Assembly (NCBI RefSeq): GCF_030157465.1
Contig: NZ_JAOAUU010000058.1
Coordinates: 186,001-250,000, forward strand
DNA from: Zoogloea sp.
Lineage (GTDB): Bacteria > Pseudomonadota > Gammaproteobacteria > Burkholderiales > Rhodocyclaceae
Reading direction: 5' to 3'
DNA: 64,000 bases
Position 1 is the stretch's first letter. The number at the start of each line of letters is the position of its first letter. Both the position numbers and the translations under genes were made by a program. Of the stretch, positions 51,400 through 60,768 are shown one piece after another. Under the pieces are notes generated by a model. The model had not been told where the DNA came from, searched no databases, and saw nothing but the letters and a program-made list of their open reading frames with translations.

Positions 51400-51750
51400 A
51401 TGGATCGTCCGCTGTTGCTCCACGTGGCCGTGCTGCTCGGCCTCACCGCCCTCGCGGTGAGCGCTGCCCAGTCCGCCGAACCGCCCCAGCCCGACCCCGC
51501 GCGCCAGCAGGCGCTGGTCCACATGGTTCGCCAGGATTGCGGCTCCTGCCACGGCATGCGCCTCACCGGCGGCCTCGGCCCGGCCCTCACCCCCGAGCGG
51601 CTCGCCGAATGGCCCGACGACTCCCTCGTCGCCACCATCATCCACGGCCGCCCCGGCACCGCCATGCCCGGCTGGGAGCGCTTCCTGAACGAATCCGAAG
51701 CCGGCTGGATCGTCGCCCGGCTCAAACAGGGCTTCCCGCCCCTCGACTGA
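51400..51750 (+). CDS. nirC: c-type cytochrome NirC
   Basis: Signal peptide, CGSCH heme motif, small monoheme cytochrome between nirM and nirF; GTG at 51397 also possible. Confidence 0.85.
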   Translation: MDRPLLLHVAVLLGLTALAVSAAQSAEPPQPDPARQQALVHMVRQDCGSCHGMRLTGGLGPALTPERLAEWPDDSLVATIIHGRPGTAMPGWERFLNESEAGWIVARLKQGFPPLD

Positions 51751-51752
51751 CC

Positions 51753-52928
51753 ATGCGCCTCGCTGCCCTGATTCCCGCCTTCGCCCTCGGCCTTGCCGCC
51801 TGCGCCAGCACGCCCCCCGACGCCGTGCGCGGCACCGGCGATCTGGGCGTCGTCATCGAGCGCGCCGCCGGCCGCGTGCAGGTCATCGAGCACAGCCACA
51901 ACACCCGCCTCGGCACCATCGCCGGCCTCGGCGATCTCTCCCACGCCCACGTGGCTTTCTCGCGCGATGCGCGCTACGCCTACGTTTTCGGGCGTGACGG
52001 CGGCCTCACCAAGGTCGATCTGCTCACCCGCCGCATCGACAAACGCGTCATCCAGGCCGGCAACTCCATCGGCGGCTCCGTCTCGCAAAATGGCAAGCTG
52101 GTCGTCGCCCAGAACTACGAACCCGGCGGCATCAAGGCCTTCGACGCCGACACCCTCGAACTGCTCGCCGACGTGCCCGCCGAATACGCCCCCGGCAAGT
52201 TCTCCCGCGTCGTAGGCCTGGCCGACGTGTCCGGCCAGCGCTTCGTTTACGCCCTCTTCGACGCCAACGAAATCCGCGTCACCGATTTCTCCGACCCGAA
52301 AAATCCCGTCACCACCCGCTACCCCGCCGGCAAGCAGCCCTACGACGGCCTCGTCACCCCCGACGGCCGCTACTTCCTGGCCGGCCTGTTCGGCGAGGAC
52401 GGCATCTCGCTGCTCGACCTCTGGAAACCCGAGGCCGGCGCCAGAAAGATCCTCGCAGGCTACGGCCGCGGCGAAGAAAAGCTGCCGGTCTTCAAGATGC
52501 CCCACCTGCGCGGCTGGTCGCTGGCCGCAGGGCAAGCCTGGCTGCCCGCCATCGGCCGCCACGAAGTGCTCGTCGCCGACGCCGGAACGTGGGCCGAAAC
52601 CGGCCGCATCCCGGTCAAGGGCCAGCCGGTCTTCGTCATGGCGCGCCCCGACGGCCGCCAGATCTGGGTCAACTTCGCCTTCCCGGACAACGAATGGGTC
52701 CAGGTCATCGACACCGTCGACAAGCGCGTCGTGCACACCTTCAGCCCCGGCAAGGCCGTGCTGCACATGGAATTCACCCCCCGCGGCGAAAACGTCTGGC
52801 TCTCCTCGCGGGACAGCAACCGGGTCAGCGTCGTCGACACCGCCACCTTCGCCGTCCGCAAGGAACTCCCCGCCGACGCCCCGTCGGGCATCTTCTTCAC
52901 CTCGCGCGCCCAGCGGATCGGATTCTGA
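51753..52928 (+). CDS. nirF: heme d1 biosynthesis protein NirF
   Basis: Lipobox 'GLAACAS'; d1-propeller-like 'RGTGDLGVVIERAAGRVQVIEHSHNTRLGTIAGLGDLSHAHVAFSRDARYAYVFGRDGGLTKVDL'. Confidence 0.95.
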   Translation: MRLAALIPAFALGLAACASTPPDAVRGTGDLGVVIERAAGRVQVIEHSHNTRLGTIAGLGDLSHAHVAFSRDARYAYVFGRDGGLTKVDLLTRRIDKRVIQAGNSIGGSVSQNGKLVVAQNYEPGGIKAFDADTLELLADVPAEYAPGKFSRVVGLADVSGQRFVYALFDANEIRVTDFSDPKNPVTTRYPAGKQPYDGLVTPDGRYFLAGLFGEDGISLLDLWKPEAGARKILAGYGRGEEKLPVFKMPHLRGWSLAAGQAWLPAIGRHEVLVADAGTWAETGRIPVKGQPVFVMARPDGRQIWVNFAFPDNEWVQVIDTVDKRVVHTFSPGKAVLHMEFTPRGENVWLSSRDSNRVSVVDTATFAVRKELPADAPSGIFFTSRAQRIGF

Positions 52929-52929
52929 G

Positions 52930-53958
52930 ATGAGCGCCACCCTCGCCGACAGCCTCGACTTTCGCCTGCTCAACGACTTCCAGCGCGGCTTTCCGCTGGT
53001 CACCGAACCCTGGGCGGCCCTCGGCGGGCAGCTCGGCTGCGGCGCCGGCACCGTTCTCGCCCGCCTCGCCGCGCTGCAGGCCGACGCCAAGATCAGCCGC
53101 GTCGGGCCGGTGTTCGCCCCCAACCGCATCGGCGCCAGCACCCTGGCCGCCATGGCCGTGCCGGTGGCCGACCTGCCCCGCGTCGCCGCCATCGTCAGCG
53201 CCTTTCCCGGCGTCAATCACAACTACCGCCGCGAGCACCGCTACAACCTGTGGTTCGTGGCCAGCGCCCCCGACGAAAGCGCCCTCGCCCTGTCCCTCGA
53301 CGCCATGGGCCGCGCCACCGGCTGCCCGCCCATCGCGCTGCCGCTGCTAGAGGAATTCCACATCGACCTCGGCTTCGATCTGGCCAACGGGCGCCGCACC
53401 CGCCACGCCGTCGGCCCGGCCATGCCCCGCCGCCAGCTCGCCGCCGCCGACTGGCGCCTCATCGACGCCCTCCACGACGGCCTGCCGTGGCTTGCCCGCC
53501 CCTACCAGGCCATCGGCGAGGCCTGCGGACGAACCGAAGCCGACGTCATCCAGACCCTCGCCGGATGGCTCGCCGACGGCACCCTGCGCCGCTTCGGCGT
53601 GGTCGTGCGGCACCGCGAACTCGGCTACCGGGCCAACGCCATGTGCGTGTGGGCCGTGCCCTGCGAGGTGGTCAGCCGCCTCGGCCACGCCCTCGCCAGC
53701 CACGACGGCGTCAGCCTGTGCTATCGCCGCAGCAGCCCCGGCCCCGAGTGGCCCTACACCCTTTTCTGCATGATCCACGGCCAGTCCCGCGATGCCGTCG
53801 ACGCGCGCCGCGCCGAACTCGCCCACGCCGTCGGGCTCACCGCCTTCCCGTCGGCGGTGCTGTTCTCCACCGACTGCTACAAGCAATGCGGCGCCCGCTA
53901 CACGGCCCCGCAAACACTGCCGGCAGGCCGCGACACCCGCCCCGGCCTCGCCGCATGA
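52930..53958 (+). CDS. fused siroheme decarboxylase NirDL
   Basis: Two tandem AsnC/Lrp-like units in one ORF ('NDFQRGFPLVTEPWAALG', 'VNHNYRREHRYNLWFV'; then 'DALHDGLPWLARPYQAIGEACG', 'WPYTLFCMIHG'). Confidence 0.9.
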   Translation: MSATLADSLDFRLLNDFQRGFPLVTEPWAALGGQLGCGAGTVLARLAALQADAKISRVGPVFAPNRIGASTLAAMAVPVADLPRVAAIVSAFPGVNHNYRREHRYNLWFVASAPDESALALSLDAMGRATGCPPIALPLLEEFHIDLGFDLANGRRTRHAVGPAMPRRQLAAADWRLIDALHDGLPWLARPYQAIGEACGRTEADVIQTLAGWLADGTLRRFGVVVRHRELGYRANAMCVWAVPCEVVSRLGHALASHDGVSLCYRRSSPGPEWPYTLFCMIHGQSRDAVDARRAELAHAVGLTAFPSAVLFSTDCYKQCGARYTAPQTLPAGRDTRPGLAA

Positions 53959-54422
53959 GCCGCCCCGCCCCCACCAGCCTCGACGAACTCGACCGGCGCA
54001 TCATCAACGCCCTGCAAGGCGGCTTTCCCATCGTCGACGAACCCTACTGGGAAGTCGCCGCAAGCCTCGGCACCACCGAAACCGAACTCCTGGCCCGCAT
54101 CCAGCGGATGCTCGAAGCCCGCGTGCTGACCCGCTTCGGGCCCATGTTCCAGATCGAACGCCTCGGCGGCCGCTTCGTGCTGGCGGCGCTGGCCGTGCCC
54201 GAAGAGCGCTTTTCTGACGTCACCGAGCGCGTCAACGCCCTGCCGGAAGTCGCCCACAACTATCGCCGGGAGCACGCGCTCAACATGTGGTTCGTGCTCG
54301 CCACCGAAACCCCCGACGGCATCGAAGCCGCCACCCGCCGCATCGAGGCCGACACCGGGCTGAAGGTTTTCGCCTTTCCCAAGCTGCAGGAGTTCTTTGT
54401 GGACATGAGGCTGAAGGCATGA
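53955..54422 (+). CDS. nirG: siroheme decarboxylase subunit NirG
   Basis: AsnC-like 'LDRRIINALQGGFPIVDEPYWEVAASLGTTETEL', 'AHNYRREHALNMWFVLATE'; ATGA overlap. Confidence 0.88.
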   Translation: MSRPAPTSLDELDRRIINALQGGFPIVDEPYWEVAASLGTTETELLARIQRMLEARVLTRFGPMFQIERLGGRFVLAALAVPEERFSDVTERVNALPEVAHNYRREHALNMWFVLATETPDGIEAATRRIEADTGLKVFAFPKLQEFFVDMRLKA

Positions 54423-54916
54423 CCACAACAGCCCTTCCCGACGAGTTCGACCGCCGCCTGATCATCGCCACCCAGGCCGGCCTGCCGCTGGTGCCGCGGC
54501 CCTACGACCTGCTGGCCGAACAGCTCGGCGTGAGCGCCGAGGTAGTCAAGGCGCGCCTCGCCGCCATGCTCGAATCCGGCCGCATCCGCCGCATCGGCGC
54601 CGTGCCCAACCACTACGCCATCGGCTACACCGCCAACGGCATGTCGGTGTGGGACGTGGACGACGCCCACATTGCCCGGCTCGGCGAAACCATCGGCAAG
54701 CTCGACTTCGTCACCCACTGCTACGAACGCCCGCGCGCCCTGCCCGACTGGCCCTACAACCTGTTCGCGATGGTGCATGGCCACGACCGCGCCACGGTGC
54801 TGGCCCACATCGACGAAATCGCCGCCCTCCTCGGCCCCGACTGCCGCCGGCACGACGTCCTGTTTTCCACCGCCATCCTCAAGAAAACCGGCCTGCGCAT
54901 CGGCAACGACGGCTGA
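54419..54916 (+). CDS. nirH: siroheme decarboxylase subunit NirH
   Basis: 'FDRRLIIATQAGLPLVPRPYDLLAEQLGVSAEVVKARL', 'CYERPRALPDWPYNLFAMVHG', 'VLFSTAILKKTGLRI'; overlaps nirG. Confidence 0.88.
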   Translation: MTTTALPDEFDRRLIIATQAGLPLVPRPYDLLAEQLGVSAEVVKARLAAMLESGRIRRIGAVPNHYAIGYTANGMSVWDVDDAHIARLGETIGKLDFVTHCYERPRALPDWPYNLFAMVHGHDRATVLAHIDEIAALLGPDCRRHDVLFSTAILKKTGLRIGNDG

Positions 54917-54927
54917 CCGGCCGGATT

Positions 54928-55809
54928 TCAGCCCTCCAGCCGCTTCACCAGCGTAAACACCGCCCGGTGCGTGGGCGCGTCGGCGCCGTGGCGGCGGGCC
55001 ATGTCCAGAAAAACACCGGTGATCGCGTCGATCTCGGTGCGGCGCCCGGCCTCCACGTCCTGCAGCATGCTGGCCCGGTTGGCGCCGGTGGCAAGGGCCA
55101 CCGCCACCACCCGCTCGCGGGCGGCCGCGGCGTCGAGGGGCAGGCCTTCGGCGCGCAGCACCGGCCAGGCTTCATCCACCAGCGCGTCGAGCAGGCGGCG
55201 ATGCGGCGGGGCCACCAGCGCCCCGTTGGTCACCCGAAAGATCGCCGCCAGCGGGTTGATCGCCAGGTTCATCAGCAACTTGACGAGACGCGCAGCCACG
55301 ATGTCAGGCTCGATCCGGGCCTTGAAACCCGCCCGCTGCAGCATCGAGGCCACCGCCTCGAAGCCCGGCGGCAGCAGTGTTTCGCCCGCCCCCGAAGGCT
55401 GCACCCGCAGCCCGTCGCGAAACGCCCCCTCGGTGGTGATGCCCTGCCCGGCCGGCACGTCGCCGCAGACCGCGCGCAGCACGTCTCCGGTCAGCCCGTT
55501 CTGCAGCGACACCACGCCGCACGGCCCCATCGCCAGTGCCGTGCGGGCCGCCTCCGCGGTGTCGCCGGCCTTGACCAGCACGATCACCCAGTCGGCCCCG
55601 GGCAGCGCGTCCGGCCCGAAGGCATCCGGCCGAAACCTCACCCCGCCCACCTCGACCCCGGCCCGTAACTCCGCGGCCCGCGCCGCGCTGCGCGCGATCA
55701 CCGCCACCGGCCCCAGCGCCGCCAGCCGCGCGGCAAAGTTCAGCCCAAGGGCGCCGGCGCCGACGATGGCGAGGGGATAGCGGGCGGGGGATACAGGATT
55801 CGGAGTCAT
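54928..55809 (-). CDS. panE: 2-dehydropantoate 2-reductase
   Basis: 'YPLAIVGAGALGLNFAARLAALG', 'VSLQNGLTG', 'KLLMNLAINPLAAIFRVTNGALV'. Confidence 0.88.
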   Translation of the reverse strand: MTPNPVSPARYPLAIVGAGALGLNFAARLAALGPVAVIARSAARAAELRAGVEVGGVRFRPDAFGPDALPGADWVIVLVKAGDTAEAARTALAMGPCGVVSLQNGLTGDVLRAVCGDVPAGQGITTEGAFRDGLRVQPSGAGETLLPPGFEAVASMLQRAGFKARIEPDIVAARLVKLLMNLAINPLAAIFRVTNGALVAPPHRRLLDALVDEAWPVLRAEGLPLDAAAARERVVAVALATGANRASMLQDVEAGRRTEIDAITGVFLDMARRHGADAPTHRAVFTLVKRLEG

Positions 55810-55849
55810 CGATAAGGAGGCAACAACAGGAACTGCAAGGCCAGCCGGA

Positions 55850-56527
55850 TCAATCGCCCGGCATGGCGGAAACCGTCAGCCGGCTGCCCTGCTGGACGAG
55901 GCGGAAATGCCTGAGCACGTTCATCCCGAGCAGGGCGGTGTCGCCGATGTCCGGCATCACCGCCACCTTGGCGTTCTTGAGTTCGAAGCCACCAAAGCGG
56001 ATCGCCGGCACCCGGGCGACGCAGCCTTCGGTGGTGCCGTTGGCGGTACTGAAAGTTTCGCGCCGGCAACAGCCCGGCTCGCCAGCGGCGCTCAGGTCGA
56101 AACCGATAGCCGAACATTCACGAATGCCGATGCGCTGGCCCAGGCTGCTCGGGATCGAGGTCAGGCTGGCGCCGGTATCCACGATGAAACGCGCCGGCTG
56201 CGAGGCCACCCAGCCCGTCACTTCGTAATGCCCGCTGCGGCCAAGCCGCAGTTCCAGCGCGTCGCCGTTCATCACCTGGACCGCCGTGCTGCCCCGCGAC
56301 ACCGACACCCAGTAGCTGGCCGCCAGCGTGCCCAGCCCGATGAAGGCCGTCCAGAACAGCGCCGGCAGCAGCCAGCCTCCCGACGCGGTGCCGGCCGGCG
56401 CCGCGCTGCGCTTGCCCACCGTGAGGCGGGCCTTGACGTCGAGCAGTCGCTGCTCCTTGTCGCTTTCGGGCCGGATAAAGCGCCCTGCCGCCTGCTTTTG
56501 CACGTTGTCCCGGTCATCCACCGACAT
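55850..56527 (-). CDS. retropepsin-like aspartic protease (TIGR02281-like), membrane-anchored
   Basis: Single TM plus 'ARFIVDTGASLTSIPSSLGQRIGI' and 'VMPDIGDTALLGMNVLRHFRL'. Confidence 0.85.
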   Translation of the reverse strand: MSVDDRDNVQKQAAGRFIRPESDKEQRLLDVKARLTVGKRSAAPAGTASGGWLLPALFWTAFIGLGTLAASYWVSVSRGSTAVQVMNGDALELRLGRSGHYEVTGWVASQPARFIVDTGASLTSIPSSLGQRIGIRECSAIGFDLSAAGEPGCCRRETFSTANGTTEGCVARVPAIRFGGFELKNAKVAVMPDIGDTALLGMNVLRHFRLVQQGSRLTVSAMPGD

Positions 56528-56614
56528 TCCGTTTGCTCCATTCCGTTACCGACCACAGCCCACAATATGCACCTCAAAAGCGCCTCGGAGTTCACCGCCA
56601 CAGGCGGGGCCGGC

Positions 56615-58912
56615 TCAAAGCTTGTCGCCCTCGGCCGGGGCCGGTGGCGCCGGCGGCGGTGCTTCGGGCTGCACCGACTCGGGCGGCGGCGCTGGCGGGG
56701 CGAGGTCCACCGGGGCGGCCGGAGCCGGCGGAGCCCGGCGCCGCGGACGCCGGGGTTCGGGGGCCGGTTCCGGTTCGGGCTGCACGAACAGGCCGCTTAC
56801 CCAGCCCCATGCCCGCTTGAGCAGGCCGGGTTGTTCCATCGACACGAAACGCGCCTTCGGATCGATCAGCCGGTTGGCCAGCGCGTAGTGAAAGGCGTCG
56901 CCCACAATGGGTAAGGCGCTCCGGGCACCCTGCCCCCAGTAGTCACTGCGCAGCGTGACGCGGTTGTCGTTGAAGCCCACCCAGGCGCCGGCCACCAGTT
57001 GCGGGTGCATCAGGATGAACCAGCCGTCGGTGTTGTCCTGGGTGGTGCCGGTCTTGCCGGCGAGGTCGGCGCGCAGCCCAAACTGATTGCGGATCGCCAC
57101 GCCGGTGCCCCGGTCGACCACGCCGCGCATCACGTCGAGCAAGGTGTAGGCGGTGCCCGGCGCCAGGGCTTCTTCGGGCTCGGCGGGGGCGAACTCCTCC
57201 AGCACCCGGCCTTGCCCGTCCTCGATGCGGGTCACCAGCACCGGTTCGATGTAGGCGCCGCCGTTGGCCAGCGTGCCGTAGGCCGACACCATCTCCTTGA
57301 GCGTCACCGGGCTGGTGCCCAGAGCCAGCGAGGGCACGACTTCCAGCGGGCTCTGGCGCACGCCCATCGCGTAGGCCAGCTTGGCCACCCGCGCGGCGCC
57401 GATCTGCTCGACGAGCTGGGCGGTGATGCGGTTGCGCGAATACACCAGCCCGTCGCGCAGGCTCACCGGCTTGCCGCTGGGGGCGGATTCGTCGCTGGGC
57501 TGCCAGCTTTCACCGTTGGGCAAGGTGATGTCCACCGCCTGGTCGATGATGGTGTCGGACGGGCTCAGGCCCTTGTCGAAGGCCGCGCCATACACGAAGG
57601 GCTTGAAGGTGGAACCCGGCTGGCGGCGGGCCTGCTGCACGTGATCAAAAGGATCCTGCACAAAATCGCGGCTGCCCACCCAGGCGCGCACCTGGGCGCT
57701 GCGCGGGTCGAGGGCCATGAAGCCCACCTGCACGCGGGTCTTGTCCTGGCGCAGGGCCTCGATGAAGGGCTTGTCGGCCAGGAGGCGCTGGAGCGCTTCC
57801 TCGGGCGTTTGCCCCGCTGCCAGCGCCGCGCGGTAGGGCCGGGATTCGCGCACGAAGGCCTCGACCAGCTCCGGGCTGCCCGCCCAGCCCTTGCGCGCGC
57901 CCCAGGCCTGGTCGGCCAGGCCCTGCAACTGCCGGCCGCGCCGCACCACGGCCTGCGTGGCCTGGGCCTGCAGGCGCGAATCGAGGGTGGTGCGCAGCAC
58001 CAGTCCGTCGGCGTAAATGTTGTAGCCGTTGCGGTCGGCCCAGGCGATCAGCCATTTGCGCAGCTGCTGGGCAAAGTGCGGGGCCGGGCCGGGGGCTTCG
58101 AGCTGGCGTTCGAAGTCGATGCGCAGCGGCTTCTTTTGCAGCGCCGCCAGCCGCGCCTCGTCCAGCTTGTCGCGCCGGGCCATCTGCGCCAGCACGATGT
58201 TGCGCCGGGCCACCGCCCGCTCGGGGTTGATGACCGGGTTGTAATAGCTGTTGCCCTTGAGCATGCCCACCAGGGTGGCGCTCTCCAGCACGTCCAGCGA
58301 GCGCGCCGACTTGTCGAAATAGGTGCGCGCCGCCATTTCGATGCCCCAGGCGTTGTACAAGAAGGGCACGGTGTTGAGATAGGTTTCGAGGATCTCGTCC
58401 TTCGAATACAGCGCCTCGATCTTGAACGCGGTGATCGCCTCCTTGAGCTTGCGCGTCAGCGTTGGCGCGCGGCCTATCTCGTCGGGAAACAGATTGCGCG
58501 CCAGCTGCTGCGTCAGGGTCGAGCCGCCCTGCTTGTCGCCGGAAAAGGTGCGCAGCGCAGCGCCGCCGAGGCGATAGAAATCGATGCCGTGGTGTTCGTA
58601 AAAGCGGTGGTCCTCGGTGGCGATCAGGGCCGCCGTCACCTGCGGCGAAATCCCGGCAAGCGTCACCCACTCCCGGTTCGCCCACTTGAACACCGCCAGC
58701 TCCTTGCCATCCGCCGACATCACCCGCGCCGGCTGCTCCAGCTTGGCCTTGCGGATGTCGCCAATGCCCGGCGTGAAGGGAATCAGGATGATCGAATAGG
58801 CCAGCAGCAGCGCCGGGGGCGCCGCCAGCGCCAGCGCAATGCCGCGCCGGGTGGGGTGGCGGAGGCGGGCGAGAAGCGGGGTGGCACGGAGCCTGAGATC
58901 GGCAAGGTTCAC
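56615..58912 (-). CDS. class A penicillin-binding protein (bifunctional transglycosylase/transpeptidase)
   Basis: 'ALIATEDHRFYEHHGIDF', 'GGSTLTQQLARNLF', 'RQPGSTFKPFVYGAAF', 'SRNRITAQLVEQIG', 'LAGKTGTTQDNTDGWFI'; Pro/Glu-rich C-terminal tail. Confidence 0.96.
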   Translation of the reverse strand: MNLADLRLRATPLLARLRHPTRRGIALALAAPPALLLAYSIILIPFTPGIGDIRKAKLEQPARVMSADGKELAVFKWANREWVTLAGISPQVTAALIATEDHRFYEHHGIDFYRLGGAALRTFSGDKQGGSTLTQQLARNLFPDEIGRAPTLTRKLKEAITAFKIEALYSKDEILETYLNTVPFLYNAWGIEMAARTYFDKSARSLDVLESATLVGMLKGNSYYNPVINPERAVARRNIVLAQMARRDKLDEARLAALQKKPLRIDFERQLEAPGPAPHFAQQLRKWLIAWADRNGYNIYADGLVLRTTLDSRLQAQATQAVVRRGRQLQGLADQAWGARKGWAGSPELVEAFVRESRPYRAALAAGQTPEEALQRLLADKPFIEALRQDKTRVQVGFMALDPRSAQVRAWVGSRDFVQDPFDHVQQARRQPGSTFKPFVYGAAFDKGLSPSDTIIDQAVDITLPNGESWQPSDESAPSGKPVSLRDGLVYSRNRITAQLVEQIGAARVAKLAYAMGVRQSPLEVVPSLALGTSPVTLKEMVSAYGTLANGGAYIEPVLVTRIEDGQGRVLEEFAPAEPEEALAPGTAYTLLDVMRGVVDRGTGVAIRNQFGLRADLAGKTGTTQDNTDGWFILMHPQLVAGAWVGFNDNRVTLRSDYWGQGARSALPIVGDAFHYALANRLIDPKARFVSMEQPGLLKRAWGWVSGLFVQPEPEPAPEPRRPRRRAPPAPAAPVDLAPPAPPPESVQPEAPPPAPPAPAEGDKL

Positions 58913-59006
58913 GGCGGTGGGGCTGGCATCGGCGCAGCGGTTCGTTCAGGGCGGAACGACTTTTAACACACCTCCCGCCTTGCAGCCCACGCCGGGCAGG
59001 CCTCCT

Positions 59007-59378
59007 TCAGCCCGCCTTCGGCTCGGCCTGCGGCAGGGAGGCGTCGCCGGATGTCTGGTGAAAAACGTGTTCTTCCACCGGGCGACCGCCCACCAGGTGC
59101 TCATCGACAATGCGGTCCATCACCGCGTCGGTCACGCCGTAATACCAGGTGCCGTCCGGCTGCACGCACAGAATCGGGCCGCCCCGGCAGGCCGCGAAGC
59201 ACGCGGCGCGGGTGCGCTTGACGCGCAGATCACCGGCATCCAGCCCGGCCGCCTTGAACTTGCTGCCCAGGCTGTCGAACAGCGCCTGGGCCTGTCCGTC
59301 GGCCGTGCAGCGGGGGCCGGTGCACACCAGCAGGTGACGGCGGTAGGCGCCGATTGTGGGTTTGACGATCCCGCTCAT
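59007..59378 (-). CDS. (2Fe-2S) ferredoxin domain protein in cobalamin cluster
   Basis: 'HLLVCTGPRCTADGQAQALFDSL', 'VKRTRAACFAACRGGPILCVQPDGTWY'. Confidence 0.88.
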   Translation of the reverse strand: MSGIVKPTIGAYRRHLLVCTGPRCTADGQAQALFDSLGSKFKAAGLDAGDLRVKRTRAACFAACRGGPILCVQPDGTWYYGVTDAVMDRIVDEHLVGGRPVEEHVFHQTSGDASLPQAEPKAG

Positions 59379-60367
59379 GCCTCCACCTCGTTGGCTTCGT
59401 CGCTGGCCTGGGTGGCATCGAGGGGTTCGGCCAGCAGCGCGGCGATGTAGTCCTCGGGCAGGCGATGCTCGGCGGCCAGTTCGGCAGCGCTGCGGCCGCT
59501 GGCATGCAGGCCGGCACGCCAGCCGGTGAGGCCGGTCGAGAGCGAACGGCCAGCCTGTTCGCCGTGATGGGTGGCGCCGCTTTCCACGTCGTATTTGTTG
59601 CGGTAGCCGCGCGGGGTAACCATCAGCCCGTGCTGGATGAAGGTGTTGGAGTTGCCGATCAGGACCGTGGACAGCATGCCGATGTCGCAGTCGGTCATCT
59701 TGTCCAGCGTGGTGAATTCGATGCGCTGCCTGGGCCGGTAGGCCGACTTGACGATGGCCACCGGGGTGTCGGGCCGGCGGTGGCGCAGGAAGAGGCGGCG
59801 GGCTTCGACGATCTGCCCGGTGCGCCGGCCGCTTTTGGGGTTGTAGAGCGCGACGACGAAATCGGAATAGGCCACCGCGTCGAGGCGGCGGGCGATGGTC
59901 GGCCACGGGGTCAGCAGATCCGACAGCGAGATTGCGCAGAAATCATGGGTCAGCGGCGCGCCGACCAGTGCGGCGCAGGTGTTGAGCGCCGAGGCGCCGG
60001 GGATGATCTCCACTTCGACGCCGGAGTCGGGCGTCCAGCCAGCCTGGAACAGCACCTCGAAGGTCGGCCCGGCCATGCCGTAGACGCCAGCGTCGCCGGA
60101 CGAGATCAGCGCCACCTTCTTGCCTTGGCGCGCGCGCTCGAAGGCTTCGATGGCGCGGTCGAGTTCCTCGGTCATCGACTTCCGGATGACCTCCTTGCCT
60201 TCCAGAAGATCGGCCACCAGGCGGATGTAGGTGACGTAGCCGATGATGGTGTCGGCTTCGGCGATGGCGGCGCGGGCGCGGGCGGTAAGGTGGTCGTGAC
60301 TGCCGGGGCCGAGGCCGACCAGCATGATCTTGCCGCCTGCGGAGGCGAGGTTCGGGGTGTCGCTCAT
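59375..60367 (-). CDS. cobJ: precorrin-3B C17-methyltransferase
   Basis: 'IMLVGLGPGSHDHLTARARAAIAEADTIIGYVTYI', 'VALISSGDAGVYGMAGPTFE', 'DFCAISLSDLLTPW'. Confidence 0.93.
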   Translation of the reverse strand: MSDTPNLASAGGKIMLVGLGPGSHDHLTARARAAIAEADTIIGYVTYIRLVADLLEGKEVIRKSMTEELDRAIEAFERARQGKKVALISSGDAGVYGMAGPTFEVLFQAGWTPDSGVEVEIIPGASALNTCAALVGAPLTHDFCAISLSDLLTPWPTIARRLDAVAYSDFVVALYNPKSGRRTGQIVEARRLFLRHRRPDTPVAIVKSAYRPRQRIEFTTLDKMTDCDIGMLSTVLIGNSNTFIQHGLMVTPRGYRNKYDVESGATHHGEQAGRSLSTGLTGWRAGLHASGRSAAELAAEHRLPEDYIAALLAEPLDATQASDEANEVEA

Positions 60368-60768
60368 TGGGGAATCCTTGCGATGGAGACGGTGGCGTTG
60401 CGGCCGTCGGGGCCGCGATACTTGAGTTTTTCGATGATCAGCTGATCCATGCCCACACCGGCGGCAAGCAGCGCCGCCGCCTCGGATACCGACGGCGTGC
60501 CGGTGTACTTGCGAACGGTTTCCGACGGGTGGGGCACGGGCACGGCGGCCAGCTCGGCGGCCGGGTAAAAATGAATCGTCCAGCCCTGCCAGCGGGCCAG
60601 TTCGAGCAGGCCGGGCTCGTCGGCCTTGAGGTTGATGCTGGCCACCGCAGCCACGTCGGCGAGGGCCGCGCCGCAACTGGCGAGGGCATCGACCACGGCC
60701 CAGACGAGGGTGGCGGCCGGCGTCCCCCGGTCACAGCCAAGGCCGAGGGCGATGGGCTGGCGCTGCAT
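60364..60768 (-). CDS. cobE: cobalamin biosynthesis protein CobE (CbiG C-terminal-like)
   Basis: 'IALGLGCDRGTPAATLVWAVVDAL...IASINLKADEPGLLELARWQG', 'VSEAAALLAAG'. Confidence 0.85.
   Translation of the reverse strand: MQRQPIALGLGCDRGTPAATLVWAVVDALASCGAALADVAAVASINLKADEPGLLELARWQGWTIHFYPAAELAAVPVPHPSETVRKYTGTPSVSEAAALLAAGVGMDQLIIEKLKYRGPDGRNATVSIARIPQ

Noticed and set aside
51342-53216. 624 aa minus-strand ORF
   Set aside because: Antisense across nirC/nirF/nirDL; shadow ORF.
57000-58966. 655 aa plus-strand ORF
   Set aside because: Antisense to the class A PBP gene.
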